From Pseudomonadota bacterium (GTDB lineage: Bacteria > Pseudomonadota > Gammaproteobacteria > Steroidobacterales > Steroidobacteraceae): a DNA stretch of 64,000 nucleotides. Numbering within the stretch: position 1 is the stretch's first letter; each line of letters starts with the position of its first letter. The notes below the pieces were generated by a model that ran no database searches, was not told the DNA's origin, and saw only the letters and a list, made by a program, of their open reading frames with translations. The stretch spans positions 620,001 through 684,000 of the forward strand of contig JAFEDU010000001.1 of the NCBI GenBank assembly GCA_018241425.1, read 5' to 3'. This document shows, piece after piece, positions 57,474 to 64,000 of the stretch. The position numbers and the translations under genes were made by a program.

Positions 57474-58454
57474 CTAATAATCCAGTCGTTCCTGACAACT
57501 GTAGAATTGCGTCCGCACGATCTGGCTCGTCTCATGCTTCCCGTGCGCGCAACAGATATCGACGCTCGCATTGACCGAGCGATTTGGCGCCTTGACCGGG
57601 CAACTCTCGGCCTCCGAGTCCAGCCAGGTATACCGAAAGTCCATGGTGACCTTCTGCGTCGGGTCCCAATCCGCAGTCGGCCAGAAAAGAGCTGTTCTTA
57701 GAAACCTGGGAATTTCCTCCCCCAGCCCACCGCGGTCCGTGGACGTCTGCTTGAAATCCGTCACCTGCGCCTTCGCGTTCAGGCTGAACTCGACCCCGAC
57801 CGTTCCAGCGCCGCCCACCTTCAGCTCATGTTCCGGATACGGAATGGAAGCCATGACCAAGTGAGGGAAAACTACCCTGGATGCCTGTTGCGGACCGGCG
57901 GAATCTGCGGACGCGTGCACGACTGGCTGCAATTTGGCATCGAGGAGCACCCTGACCAACTGATCAAACTCCGGCGGCCGCTCGATGGTACCGTTCGACA
58001 AGCGGAAAGCGTCAACGGACATGCGCGTGAGATGCTGATCCGCCAGCACGTACACGTGGCAGTAGAACTGTGCAATCGCCGGGTGGCTGGCGAGGCGACC
58101 GGCGCCAAAGACAATCAGCGCGTCGCGGCCATCGACCTGCGCAGTCCGCAGTTGCCCCTGGGGGGCGCCGTGTCCCTCAAACTCAGCGAGCACCTGCTTC
58201 TGGTACTGAGGATCGGAGAAGGAGGCGGGTCCGGGAGCTGCGTGCTCCTGTCGATACAGGTCGACCACCGTAATCGCGTCCTGTGCCACCGCTCCCCATC
58301 CATGGGGGCGCTGAGTCACGATCGGCGCGGCAAGCGAATCGGGCAGCCCCGCGAGTCTCACCCCAACATCGGGACTATCCAGTACTGCCGCATCCGCCGG
58401 TGCGACGGGCAACGTTGCGGCGAGAAACGCAAACCATAAGCAGGTCCGGATCAT
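57474..58454 (-). CDS. Secreted protein with TonB-like C-terminal domain
   Basis: 326 aa. Signal peptide ends VAPADA. Residues about 195-275 (GGAGTVGVEFSLNAKAQVTDFKQTSTDRGGLGEEIPRFLRTALFWPT) resemble the TonB C-terminal domain found in energy transducers and in some periplasmic proteins, including the G-x-V-x-V-x-F pattern and the paired helices. The N-terminal half is not recognised, and there is no obvious membrane anchor beyond the signal peptide. GGGGG lies upstream of the ATG. A periplasmic role is likely; partner unknown. Confidence 0.68.
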   Translation of the reverse strand: MIRTCLWFAFLAATLPVAPADAAVLDSPDVGVRLAGLPDSLAAPIVTQRPHGWGAVAQDAITVVDLYRQEHAAPGPASFSDPQYQKQVLAEFEGHGAPQGQLRTAQVDGRDALIVFGAGRLASHPAIAQFYCHVYVLADQHLTRMSVDAFRLSNGTIERPPEFDQLVRVLLDAKLQPVVHASADSAGPQQASRVVFPHLVMASIPYPEHELKVGGAGTVGVEFSLNAKAQVTDFKQTSTDRGGLGEEIPRFLRTALFWPTADWDPTQKVTMDFRYTWLDSEAESCPVKAPNRSVNASVDICCAHGKHETSQIVRTQFYSCQERLDY

Positions 58455-58509
58455 TTGACCCCCGGTGCACAAACGAATTCGACTGGTCAAGCTTACGCCT
58501 ATCGCTGAA

Positions 58510-58612
58510 GTCCCGTCCGTAGCACTCCACGCCCATGGCTTCATAAGTTCCCGCGCACCCGGGTCTTGCCATGGCGATCAGGTGGCCTGTTTCGATTACC
58601 TGCCGATTGCCA
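58510..58612 (+). pseudogene. Remnant of a second GFA-family gene
   Basis: A 100-bp stretch codes for FISSRAPGSCHGDQVACFDYLPIA, parallel to the C-terminus FMGSRAPWSCHGDQVPCFDQLPTA of the GFA gene at 55046-55456; DNA identity is also high by eye. The upstream coding part, including all zinc ligands, is missing. It sits in the gap before the SDR gene. It shows that a related gene was once here or that a duplication broke. Confidence 0.75.
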
Positions 58613-58740
58613 TCCGCGACCTGCATCGCACCAATTTGCACCAAATCAGTTCCACGACCGAAAGGGCAGCAGTTTGACGCTGTGCGTCGGCAAGGGCGTT
58701 GCACTACCAAAGCACCACCGAAACAGCGCATAGTCCGCGC

Positions 58741-59580
58741 ATGCTGACAATACTGGTCACCGGGGCGACCGATGGCATCGGGCTTGCGACGGCACGTTCG
58801 CTGGCAGGCATGGGCCATCACGTGCTCATGCACGGACGCAGCGCCGACAAGGGTCGGGTTGCCGTGGAGGCCGTGCGGGCCGCAGCCGCCGGCAAGGGTG
58901 AGGTTCGCTTCCTGCAGGCGGACTTTGCCTCCCTTGCCCAAGTGCGGAAGCTGGCGGCGGACCTTCAGTCCCTGCCCCGGCTCGACGTGCTGATCAACAA
59001 CGCCGGCTGCATCAACCTCTCGCGCAGGGTGACCGCGGATGGTCTCGAGATGACCTTCGCCGTCAATCACCTGGCGCCGTTCCTGCTCACGAACCTGCTC
59101 CTGGAGAAGCTCCGCGCCTCAGCACCGGCGCGCATCGTTACGGTGGCTTCCGGGGCGCACCGCGGACAAGCCATCGATTTCGATGACCTCATGAGCACGA
59201 ACGACTATCGGATGATGCGCACGTATGGGCGCTCGAAACTGGCGAACATCCTCTTCACGCAGACCCTTGCTAAGCGGCTGGCCGGGATCGGTGTTACCGC
59301 AAATTCGCTGCATCCAGGGATAGTGTCCACTCATCTCGGTCAGGACAACTGGCTGGCGCGGACGATCGGACGCGTCTTCATGGCGGTCGCCGGAGTGTCA
59401 GCGGACAAGGGGGCGAAAACGTCCGTCTACCTGGCGACCGCCACTGAAGTGGCAGGGACCTCGGGCGAGTACTTTGCAAAATGCCGTCCGGCACCCCTGG
59501 AGGGAGCACCCGGCGCGGTGACTGATGAAACCGCCGAGCATCTTTGGTCCGTGAGCAAGACCCTCGTGGGATTGACCTAA
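58741..59580 (+). CDS. SDR-family oxidoreductase
   Basis: 279 aa NAD(P)-dependent short-chain dehydrogenase. Coenzyme motif TGATDGIG (7-14), NNAG, and the catalytic YGRSK (Tyr/Lys) are all present, with LHPGIVSTHLG after it. The closest general type is the retinol/WW-domain-like dehydrogenase class by its MTFAVNHLAPFLLTNLLL segment. Substrate unknown. An alternative TTG start at 58699 is less likely. It ends 93 bp from the convergent SPOR-like gene. Confidence 0.9.
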   Translation: MLTILVTGATDGIGLATARSLAGMGHHVLMHGRSADKGRVAVEAVRAAAAGKGEVRFLQADFASLAQVRKLAADLQSLPRLDVLINNAGCINLSRRVTADGLEMTFAVNHLAPFLLTNLLLEKLRASAPARIVTVASGAHRGQAIDFDDLMSTNDYRMMRTYGRSKLANILFTQTLAKRLAGIGVTANSLHPGIVSTHLGQDNWLARTIGRVFMAVAGVSADKGAKTSVYLATATEVAGTSGEYFAKCRPAPLEGAPGAVTDETAEHLWSVSKTLVGLT

Positions 59581-59673
59581 GGGGTCACCAAAGCTGCACG
59601 CTTCCGCCGGCTTTCCGGTTAGAGAGGGCAAGCCCTCCCAGGCCGCTCGGCAGGAGTACGAACCCCGAGCGCC

Positions 59674-60729
59674 CTACTCGTCGTGCTGGGATCGTGTCGC
59701 CTCTCTCAGCTTGACGACCTTCCAGCGGCCGGACAGCTGCTCCTGAATCTCCACCTTCAGGTGCCGCACGCCGCTCTCACTCAGTGGGTCCGACTCCGCC
59801 CATGTATCAGACTCTCCGTGGGGGTCCTCACCGCGATGGTTGCGGTACCAGGAGCCCGCCTCTGCGCGCGACCCGGACAGGTCGAAGGAATCGAATTCGA
59901 TCTCCTGCTCGACCCTCTGATCCTGAAGATTCGGTATGCCGACCGCTGAGGCGGCCGCCTCGCGCGACCGCGTAACTTCCGATTCAACGACGGGTACCAC
60001 GGCCGCGGAGGCGTAAGTCGACCGCACCTGCGCTGCCATCTGCCGGGCCGAGCGTGGGTCTGAAAAGAAGCCCACACGCAGGAAGTGGCGGAACCGCCCC
60101 ATGCGCCGACTCTCCGTGGCATAGAGCGTATGCCCCTTGAACAACTCGAGCGGCCGGATACGGCTGAGATCGATCGGTCGCTCCGAGGTGTGCAGCTGCA
60201 CGGCGAAGGACACGGGTGCACCCTGGGAAACGGCGACCCTCAGCGCCTTGCGGATAATCGTATCGTCAGGTCGGATCAATGCGACGTGACCGCCCTCCTC
60301 CTGGTCAACGATCAGGGTTGCCTCATCGGCGCTCCGGTTCTCCAGGATGTTCATGACCTGGGTATCGGTCAGCCCGTCGCCCTCGGCCTGCGGCCCGGAG
60401 TCTGTTTCGTCGGAGCCGCGCAACGGGGCAAGCGGCGCGAGGGTCGCGTAAGCGCTGGGGTAGTGGCGCCGCACGACCTGAGCCCAGCGCGCTGCTTCGG
60501 CCATCGTCTCGAAAAACCCCATGTGCAGGTAAAACTGCTCTCGATCGTCGAGATCGCTGGCGCGGCTCATGAAGAACGTGAAATGTTGCAGCTTCGGTGA
60601 TCGCGGCGGTCGCAGGGATACCTGCGACGGCAGCGTACAAAGCGTGAGAACGAACTGGCCGGAACCGGGCTCCCCGCGCACCTGGGTGGGGCTGGTCGCC
60701 TCGGCGAACCCTCGCGATGCTGAATTCAT
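59674..60729 (-). CDS. SPOR-domain-like protein under riboswitch control
   Basis: 351 aa. No signal peptide or membrane segment is evident. Two alpha/beta repeats are visible, FFMSRASDLDDREQFYLHMGFFETMAEAARWAQVVRRHYPSAYATLAPL (about 52-100) and RRMGRFRHFLRVGFFSDPRSARQMAAQVRSTYASAAVVPV (about 205-245), each like the SPOR fold that follows a short strand with xGFFxxxxxA. Between them lies a DxxxMNILENR-type region (about 115-200). The C-terminus is acidic and polar. GGGAGTG, 3 nt before the ATG, is the ribosome site and can pair with the riboswitch hairpin. Function unknown; a link to c-di-GMP-controlled envelope or biofilm traits is inferred. Confidence 0.72.
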   Translation of the reverse strand: MNSASRGFAEATSPTQVRGEPGSGQFVLTLCTLPSQVSLRPPRSPKLQHFTFFMSRASDLDDREQFYLHMGFFETMAEAARWAQVVRRHYPSAYATLAPLAPLRGSDETDSGPQAEGDGLTDTQVMNILENRSADEATLIVDQEEGGHVALIRPDDTIIRKALRVAVSQGAPVSFAVQLHTSERPIDLSRIRPLELFKGHTLYATESRRMGRFRHFLRVGFFSDPRSARQMAAQVRSTYASAAVVPVVESEVTRSREAAASAVGIPNLQDQRVEQEIEFDSFDLSGSRAEAGSWYRNHRGEDPHGESDTWAESDPLSESGVRHLKVEIQEQLSGRWKVVKLREATRSQHDE

Positions 60730-60798
60730 GTGCACTCCCTGAACGACGTTCCAGTCGCGGTCGGGAGGACGCCAGATCAGGCAGACGGAATTGCACAT

Positions 60799-60818
60799 CA
60801 CTCCCGTGACCGGGAGTG
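60799..60818 (-). promoter_or_regulatory. Expression-platform hairpin with alternative pairing to the SD
   Basis: On the minus strand CACTCCCG, TGAC-complement loop (GTCA), CGGGAGTG form a perfect 8-bp stem immediately after the riboswitch. Its 5' arm CACTCCC is also complementary to GGGAGTG at 60733-60739, the ribosome site of the downstream gene. Switching between the two pairings could expose or hide the ribosome site. Confidence 0.65.
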
Positions 60819-60910
60819 GAGCGGCAACCCCGCTGTCTTAGGCTTGCGCCCTTAGACCGGTAGCTTTGCGTGCCCGTCTTTCGAACGGGTTTGCCTTTGT
60901 CGCGTGGCTC
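60819..60910 (-). promoter_or_regulatory. Cyclic-di-GMP-I (GEMM-I) riboswitch
   Basis: Read 5' to 3' on the minus strand it contains, in order, GGCAAACC, a stem capped by a GAAA tetraloop, ACGCAAAGC, CCGGTCTAA, a GCAA-capped stem and CAGCGGGGTTGCCG, which correspond segment by segment to the conserved GEMM-I motifs, including the tetraloop and receptor. GAGC at the 5' end pairs with GCTC at the 3' end to close helix P1. It lies about 90 bp upstream of the SPOR-like gene. Family members bind c-di-GMP and regulate motility, pili, biofilm or envelope genes. Confidence 0.9.
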
Positions 60911-61115
60911 GGGCTCGAGACCGTGTCGGACTCGAGGAATCCGGTCACATCTCAAGATCGAGCCGCGGCGAGCATGGGCGCAGGACGGGCATATGTCCAG
61001 TCGTCGCCGGGTGGCGCCACCGGGCTGATGAGGCCACGGTGGCCCGGCTACATCGAAGGGCGCGCTTCGTCGAGCCTCGATAGTGAGACCCACGTCTCAC
61101 AATCGTCACCGGCGA
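60911..61115. other. Remainder of the gap between riboswitch and DUF1097-like gene
   Basis: About 205 bp between the 5' end of the riboswitch and the stop of the upstream minus-strand gene. It should hold the promoter of the riboswitch transcript. I see no coding frame or strong structure. Confidence 0.5.
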
Positions 61116-61667
61116 TCATAGCGGGGCACTGGGATTCGCCTTGGCCGCCGCGTTCTTGGCGAACAAGTGGCCCGCCAGCACCAGTCCGGCGAAATAGGCA
61201 ACGCCGAAAGCCAGCGTCGCCATCAGGTTCGGAAAGCTGACGTGGGCCTGGACCACGGGCATTGCACCGACGGTCAGGAACGTCATGGTCGTCAGGTTCA
61301 CGACCATCGTCAGCCAGCCCATGATCTGGCAGTAGACCATCACGAGAATCACGCCGAGGATGGGCGCATAGGCCACGGTCCCCATCATGGGTGGCAGCTT
61401 CTGCAATGCGTACGCGACGAGTACGCCGATGAAGGCACCGACCGCACACGCGGCGAGCTTCGACACGTTCAGTTGGCTGAACGACCAGCACACCAGGAAC
61501 AGGAATCCGGCCCACGCTTCCGTGAGCCGCAGTGCATCCGTCAGCAGTAGGTAGGCCGCCACAAATACCACCACCGCCAGAAGTGCCAGGATCCCCTTGC
61601 CCGGACTTATCGCGGGCCCGGTCTCTCGGCTGCCCAATTGCGCTGCTGATGGCAGTTCCTGGTTCAT
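61116..61667 (-). CDS. DUF1097-like membrane protein
   Basis: 183 aa with five or six hydrophobic helices (for example GILALLAVVVFVAAYLLLTDAL, YAPILGVILVMVYCQIMGWL). The AGFLFLVCWSFSQLNVSKLAACAVGAFIG region is reminiscent of DUF1097 integral membrane proteins, of unknown function. It lies upstream of the riboswitch on the same strand. Assignment is tentative. Its own leader (61668-61879) was examined and no riboswitch was found. Confidence 0.6.
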   Translation of the reverse strand: MNQELPSAAQLGSRETGPAISPGKGILALLAVVVFVAAYLLLTDALRLTEAWAGFLFLVCWSFSQLNVSKLAACAVGAFIGVLVAYALQKLPPMMGTVAYAPILGVILVMVYCQIMGWLTMVVNLTTMTFLTVGAMPVVQAHVSFPNLMATLAFGVAYFAGLVLAGHLFAKNAAAKANPSAPL

Positions 61668-61879
61668 TTCCCCTCCCGTTTGCGACCACCGAACCTGGGC
61701 AATAGTCCCGGCCCCGGAGGCAGACAGATGACATCAGGATCGGTGCCTCTTGGGGTAACCGATCACGGAGGCGTCCCCTCCTCGCGTGACGACACTCGGC
61801 GGTGAGCCCTCCGTGGAGCTTGCCCTACCCATCGTGCCGTAACATGATGCTTTCAAAGCAATCACGATAGTGGACTCTA

Positions 61880-62092
61880 ATGCGTACCCTTCGGAAATTC
61901 TCGTCGCAGGCTGACCCTAAGCTACTCCAAGCTCTGCGAGATATCGCGGTGCGCGAGGGGCGCCAGTTCCACGCCGTTTTGGGGGACGCAATGCGTGAGT
62001 ATCTCGAGCGGAAGCCCCGCCGAAGGGTGATGGAGGCATTTCGTCACAGCCTACAGGAGCGCGATGAGCTGTACCGGTCACTCGGTGAATGA
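61880..62092 (+). CDS. Orphan antitoxin-like protein
   Basis: 70 aa, RHH-like: RKFSSQADPKLLQALRDIAVREGRQFHAVLGDAMREYLERK, followed by a charged C-terminal tail (RHSLQERDELYRSLGE) typical of antitoxins. The stop overlaps an ATG (ATGA) at the junction where a toxin should start, but that frame ends after six codons. No toxin is left downstream; the aldehyde dehydrogenase starts 60 bp further. Confidence 0.7.
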   Translation: MRTLRKFSSQADPKLLQALRDIAVREGRQFHAVLGDAMREYLERKPRRRVMEAFRHSLQERDELYRSLGE

Positions 62093-62109
62093 ACGCGTAC
62101 TTAACCTAG
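62089..62109 (+). pseudogene. Possible toxin-start remnant after the orphan antitoxin
   Basis: ATG AAC GCG TAC TTA ACC TAG begins in the ATGA overlap with the antitoxin and stops after six residues (MNAYLT). MNxYLT is also how some Doc/Fic toxins begin, so a truncated start is possible, but six codons are too few to prove it. Confidence 0.35.
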
Positions 62110-62151
62110 TAAGCCGACACCGTTGGCGCAGCCGAGCAAAAAGGCCATCCA

Positions 62152-63564
62152 ATGCAGGACTATCAGCCCCTATTCGCAAAGCTTCGTGCGCGCAGCGATC
62201 AAGTCGCCCGTTCGACGGCCCGCGAGCGCACCGACAAGATCGGGCGCCTCTACCAGGCTGTTTACGACCTGCGCGGCGAGATTGGGCGCGCAGGCGATGA
62301 AGAACTCGGTATGGACGGAAGACTCGCGCTCCTGCCGCTCAAGGCCGAAGCCCTGCACGCCAGCGAGAGGCTTGCCGGCTGGATGACACGCACGGAGGTC
62401 GAGCAGGTACCGAGTCTTCTCGGGCGGCGCGCCTACGTCCACTACGAGCCCAAGGGCGTCGTACTACATCTCGCGACCTGGAACTCTCCGGTTCTGATCA
62501 GTCTCTCGCCCGTGATCAGCATGATTGCTGCCGGAAACGCGGTTGTCCTCAAGCCGTCGGAAGTGGCACCACAGTCTGCGGAGCTGGTGCGGCAGGTGAT
62601 CGCGAAGGCCGGCCTCAGCGAAGAAATTGAAGTGATCACAGGTGGCCCCGAGGTCGCCGAGTCGCTGCTCAAGCTGCCCTTCGACCACATCTGCTACGTG
62701 GGCAATAACCGGATCGGTCGGCTCATCATGGAAGCGGCTGCGAAGAACTTCGCGGGTGTCACGCTGGAGATGGGTGGCAAGAATCCGGCGATCGTTGATG
62801 CAAGCGCCGATGTCGAGGATGCCGCCGCCAAACTTGCCTTCGCGCGGCACATCATCTGCGGACAGGTGTGTCTCAGCCCCGACTACATCCTCGTCCATGA
62901 CAGCGTCAAGGATCGCTTCCTGACGGCACTCAAGGAGAAGATTCGCGCCTTCTACGATCCCAATGGCGCGGGTTTTGCCTCGTCCCCGGATCTCGCCCGG
63001 ATCGTCAATGAGCGTCACGTGCGCCGCATCAAAGCCCTCATCGACGACGCCGTCGCCAAGGGCGCGACAATCCTGATGGGGGGCGAAGCTGAACCTGCCA
63101 AGCGATATGTGGCTCCTACCATCCTCCTGGGCGTCACGCCCCAGATGGCGATATACGATGAGGAAGTGTTCGGGCCGGTGCTATTTGTGGCGCCCTTTTC
63201 GAGTCGCGAACAGGCGGTAGCTGAAATCGCGAAACGCCCGAAGCCCCTGGCGATCTATGTCTTCACGCAGGAGCGCGACTCGGCTGACTGGTGGCTGGAC
63301 TATACCCGGGCTGGAACAAGCGCCATCAACTGTGCGGTCGTACAGGCGAACATCCAGTCCCTGCCCTTCGGGGGAGCCAACCATAGCGGCATCGGTCGCC
63401 TTGGCGGTCAGGCCGGCTTCATCGAATTCTCTAACGCCCGCGCCGTGGTTGAGGACGCGCTGGACCCGAAGAGCGGGGCTGCGATGATGTATCCGCCCTT
63501 CCCCAAGGAAGCCCTCGCGTATGTAGACCACATGCTAGCTCCACAGGGAGAACCAAGCGGATAG
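62152..63564 (+). CDS. Aldehyde dehydrogenase (coniferyl-aldehyde-dehydrogenase-like)
   Basis: 470 aa NAD(P)-dependent aldehyde dehydrogenase of the short class 3/coniferyl aldehyde branch. Catalytic residues are Asn111 (TWNSP), Lys134 (VVLKPSE), Glu206 (LEMGGKNP) and nucleophile Cys240 in CGQVCLSPDY. The cofactor-binding loop reads YVGNNRIGR where FTGSxxxGR is normal, an unusual change. C-terminal QSLPFGGANHSGIGRLGGQAGF is family-like. It stands between an orphan antitoxin and a VapBC module in the accessory region. Substrate unknown. Confidence 0.9.
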   Translation: MQDYQPLFAKLRARSDQVARSTARERTDKIGRLYQAVYDLRGEIGRAGDEELGMDGRLALLPLKAEALHASERLAGWMTRTEVEQVPSLLGRRAYVHYEPKGVVLHLATWNSPVLISLSPVISMIAAGNAVVLKPSEVAPQSAELVRQVIAKAGLSEEIEVITGGPEVAESLLKLPFDHICYVGNNRIGRLIMEAAAKNFAGVTLEMGGKNPAIVDASADVEDAAAKLAFARHIICGQVCLSPDYILVHDSVKDRFLTALKEKIRAFYDPNGAGFASSPDLARIVNERHVRRIKALIDDAVAKGATILMGGEAEPAKRYVAPTILLGVTPQMAIYDEEVFGPVLFVAPFSSREQAVAEIAKRPKPLAIYVFTQERDSADWWLDYTRAGTSAINCAVVQANIQSLPFGGANHSGIGRLGGQAGFIEFSNARAVVEDALDPKSGAAMMYPPFPKEALAYVDHMLAPQGEPSG

Positions 63565-63590
63565 CGGGCGAAACCCCCGCAAAACAGGCG

Positions 63591-63641
63591 CTTACACATC
63601 GGGTAGCGTCAGGTCAGGCCGTTGTGTAGACTATTGTGTAA
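63591..63641. promoter_or_regulatory. Operator-like repeats upstream of vapB2
   Basis: CTTACACA at 63591-63598 is the inverse complement of TGTGTAAG at 63634-63641, and TTGTGTA occurs twice (63622-63628 and 63634-63640). This cluster of half-sites is just before the antitoxin start and is expected for TA autoregulation. Confidence 0.5.
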
Positions 63642-63651
63642 GGATCCACAC

Positions 63652-63852
63652 ATGGCAACTAATTTATCCATTGATCCCGATCTCATTGATCGTGCCCTGG
63701 AAGTCAGCGGAGAACAGACCAAAAAGGCTGCTGTAACGAAGGCGCTGCAGGAGTTCATAGCGCGCCGCAAGCAGAAGCGCTTGCTTGAACTCATGGGAAA
63801 GCTGGAATGGGATTCGGAGTATGACTACAAGGCGGAGCGCTCCCGCGGTTGA
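63652..63852 (+). CDS. VapB-family antitoxin
   Basis: 66 aa, MATNLSIDPDLIDRALEVSGEQTKKAAVTKALQEFIARRKQKRLLELMGKLEW followed by a short acidic tail, the standard VapB (DUF2191-like) layout. ATG at 63652 is preceded by repeat elements and was preferred over the in-frame GTG-type start 30 bp upstream. The stop overlaps the toxin TTG (TTGA). Confidence 0.88.
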   Translation: MATNLSIDPDLIDRALEVSGEQTKKAAVTKALQEFIARRKQKRLLELMGKLEWDSEYDYKAERSRG

Positions 63853-64000
63853 GTCTGTTCGTTGATACCAGCGTGTGGTCCCTCGCGTTTCGACGCGACG
63901 AGCCCTCGCCTGAACCCCAGGTAGGCGCGCTGATCAGGGCGCTTCAGAACGGCGAATTGGTCGTCACGACCGGATTGGTGCTGCAGGAGCTGCTGCAGGG
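63849..64000 (+). CDS. vapC: PIN-domain VapC toxin (partial, cut by the window end)
   Basis: At least 50 codons, beginning MSLFVDTSVWSLAFRRDEP with the first catalytic Asp in VDTS and continuing to TTGLVLQELLQ, which holds the second acidic residue (Glu in LQELL). It starts at a TTG overlapping the antitoxin stop by four bases. The rest is beyond the window. Confidence 0.88.
   Translation, partial: MSLFVDTSVWSLAFRRDEPSPEPQVGALIRALQNGELVVTTGLVLQELLQ

Noticed and set aside
61668..61879. Second riboswitch in the DUF1097-like leader
   Set aside because: Has GC-rich stretches and a GGGGTAACCGAT segment, but the conserved GEMM or other riboswitch core motifs are absent.

Overview
ORGANISM. The DNA is GC-rich with long antisense open frames. 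The order ybgC-ruvB-ruvA-ruvC-yebC, a RelA-type ppGpp synthetase, sucAB/lpd and two large TonB-dependent receptors point to a free-living Gram-negative gammaproteobacterium, probably near Xanthomonadales/Steroidobacterales. The placement is inferred from gene content only; no rRNA or tRNA gene was seen.

LAYOUT. (1) 1-13.5 kb, core genes: Holliday-junction operon ruvCAB with ybgC (partial) and an internally shortened yebC; relA; lpd; a Pit phosphate transporter on the opposite strand between lpd and sucB; sucAB; a DUF5658 membrane protein. (2) 13.6-24.1 kb, mixed metabolism and envelope: DHA2-type MFS exporter, SnoaL-like protein, dienelactone hydrolase, secreted protein of unknown function, FAD/NAD-binding protein, NemA-type ene reductase, a large lipoprotein, a class-C-type serine hydrolase. 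(3) 24.1-43.2 kb, a candidate amino-sugar or glycopeptide utilisation locus: two TonB receptors, M61 peptidase, HAD phosphatase, an overlapping operon of APC permease, class III aminotransferase, FGGY kinase and NagB, a HutC-type GntR regulator, an LhgO-like FAD oxidoreductase, a second APC permease, a retropepsin-like protein and NagA. Five intergenic sites in this region share the 14-bp pattern ATTRYAATGWTATA (two more degenerate) and were seen nowhere else in the window, so they look like operators of the local regulator. (4) 43.3-51.2 kb: a secreted F5/8C-domain glycosidase-like protein and an apparent operon of MFS transporter, ureohydrolase, TSUP permease and GH39 glycosidase. (5) 51.3-64 kb, less GC-rich accessory DNA: two intact VapBC-type modules (one cut by the window end), three orphan antitoxins, a MarR regulator with paired operators and a small triple-repeat secreted protein, a GFA gene and the remnant of a second one, a C69 peptidase with Ser at the usual Cys position, an SDR, a SPOR-like protein behind a cyclic-di-GMP-I riboswitch, and an aldehyde dehydrogenase.

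HOW THE GENES MAY WORK TOGETHER. In region 3, the receptors and the exported M61 peptidase and serine hydrolase would capture and trim a substrate, the permease would import it, and kinase, aminotransferase, NagA and NagB would feed carbon to fructose-6-phosphate. The substrate is not proven. No ROK or BadF-type GlcNAc kinase and no NagP were seen, so the FGGY kinase and APC permease may be non-orthologous replacements. In region 5 the riboswitch at 60819-60910 is followed by a hairpin whose 5' arm could also pair with the ribosome binding site of the SPOR-like gene, suggesting c-di-GMP control of translation.
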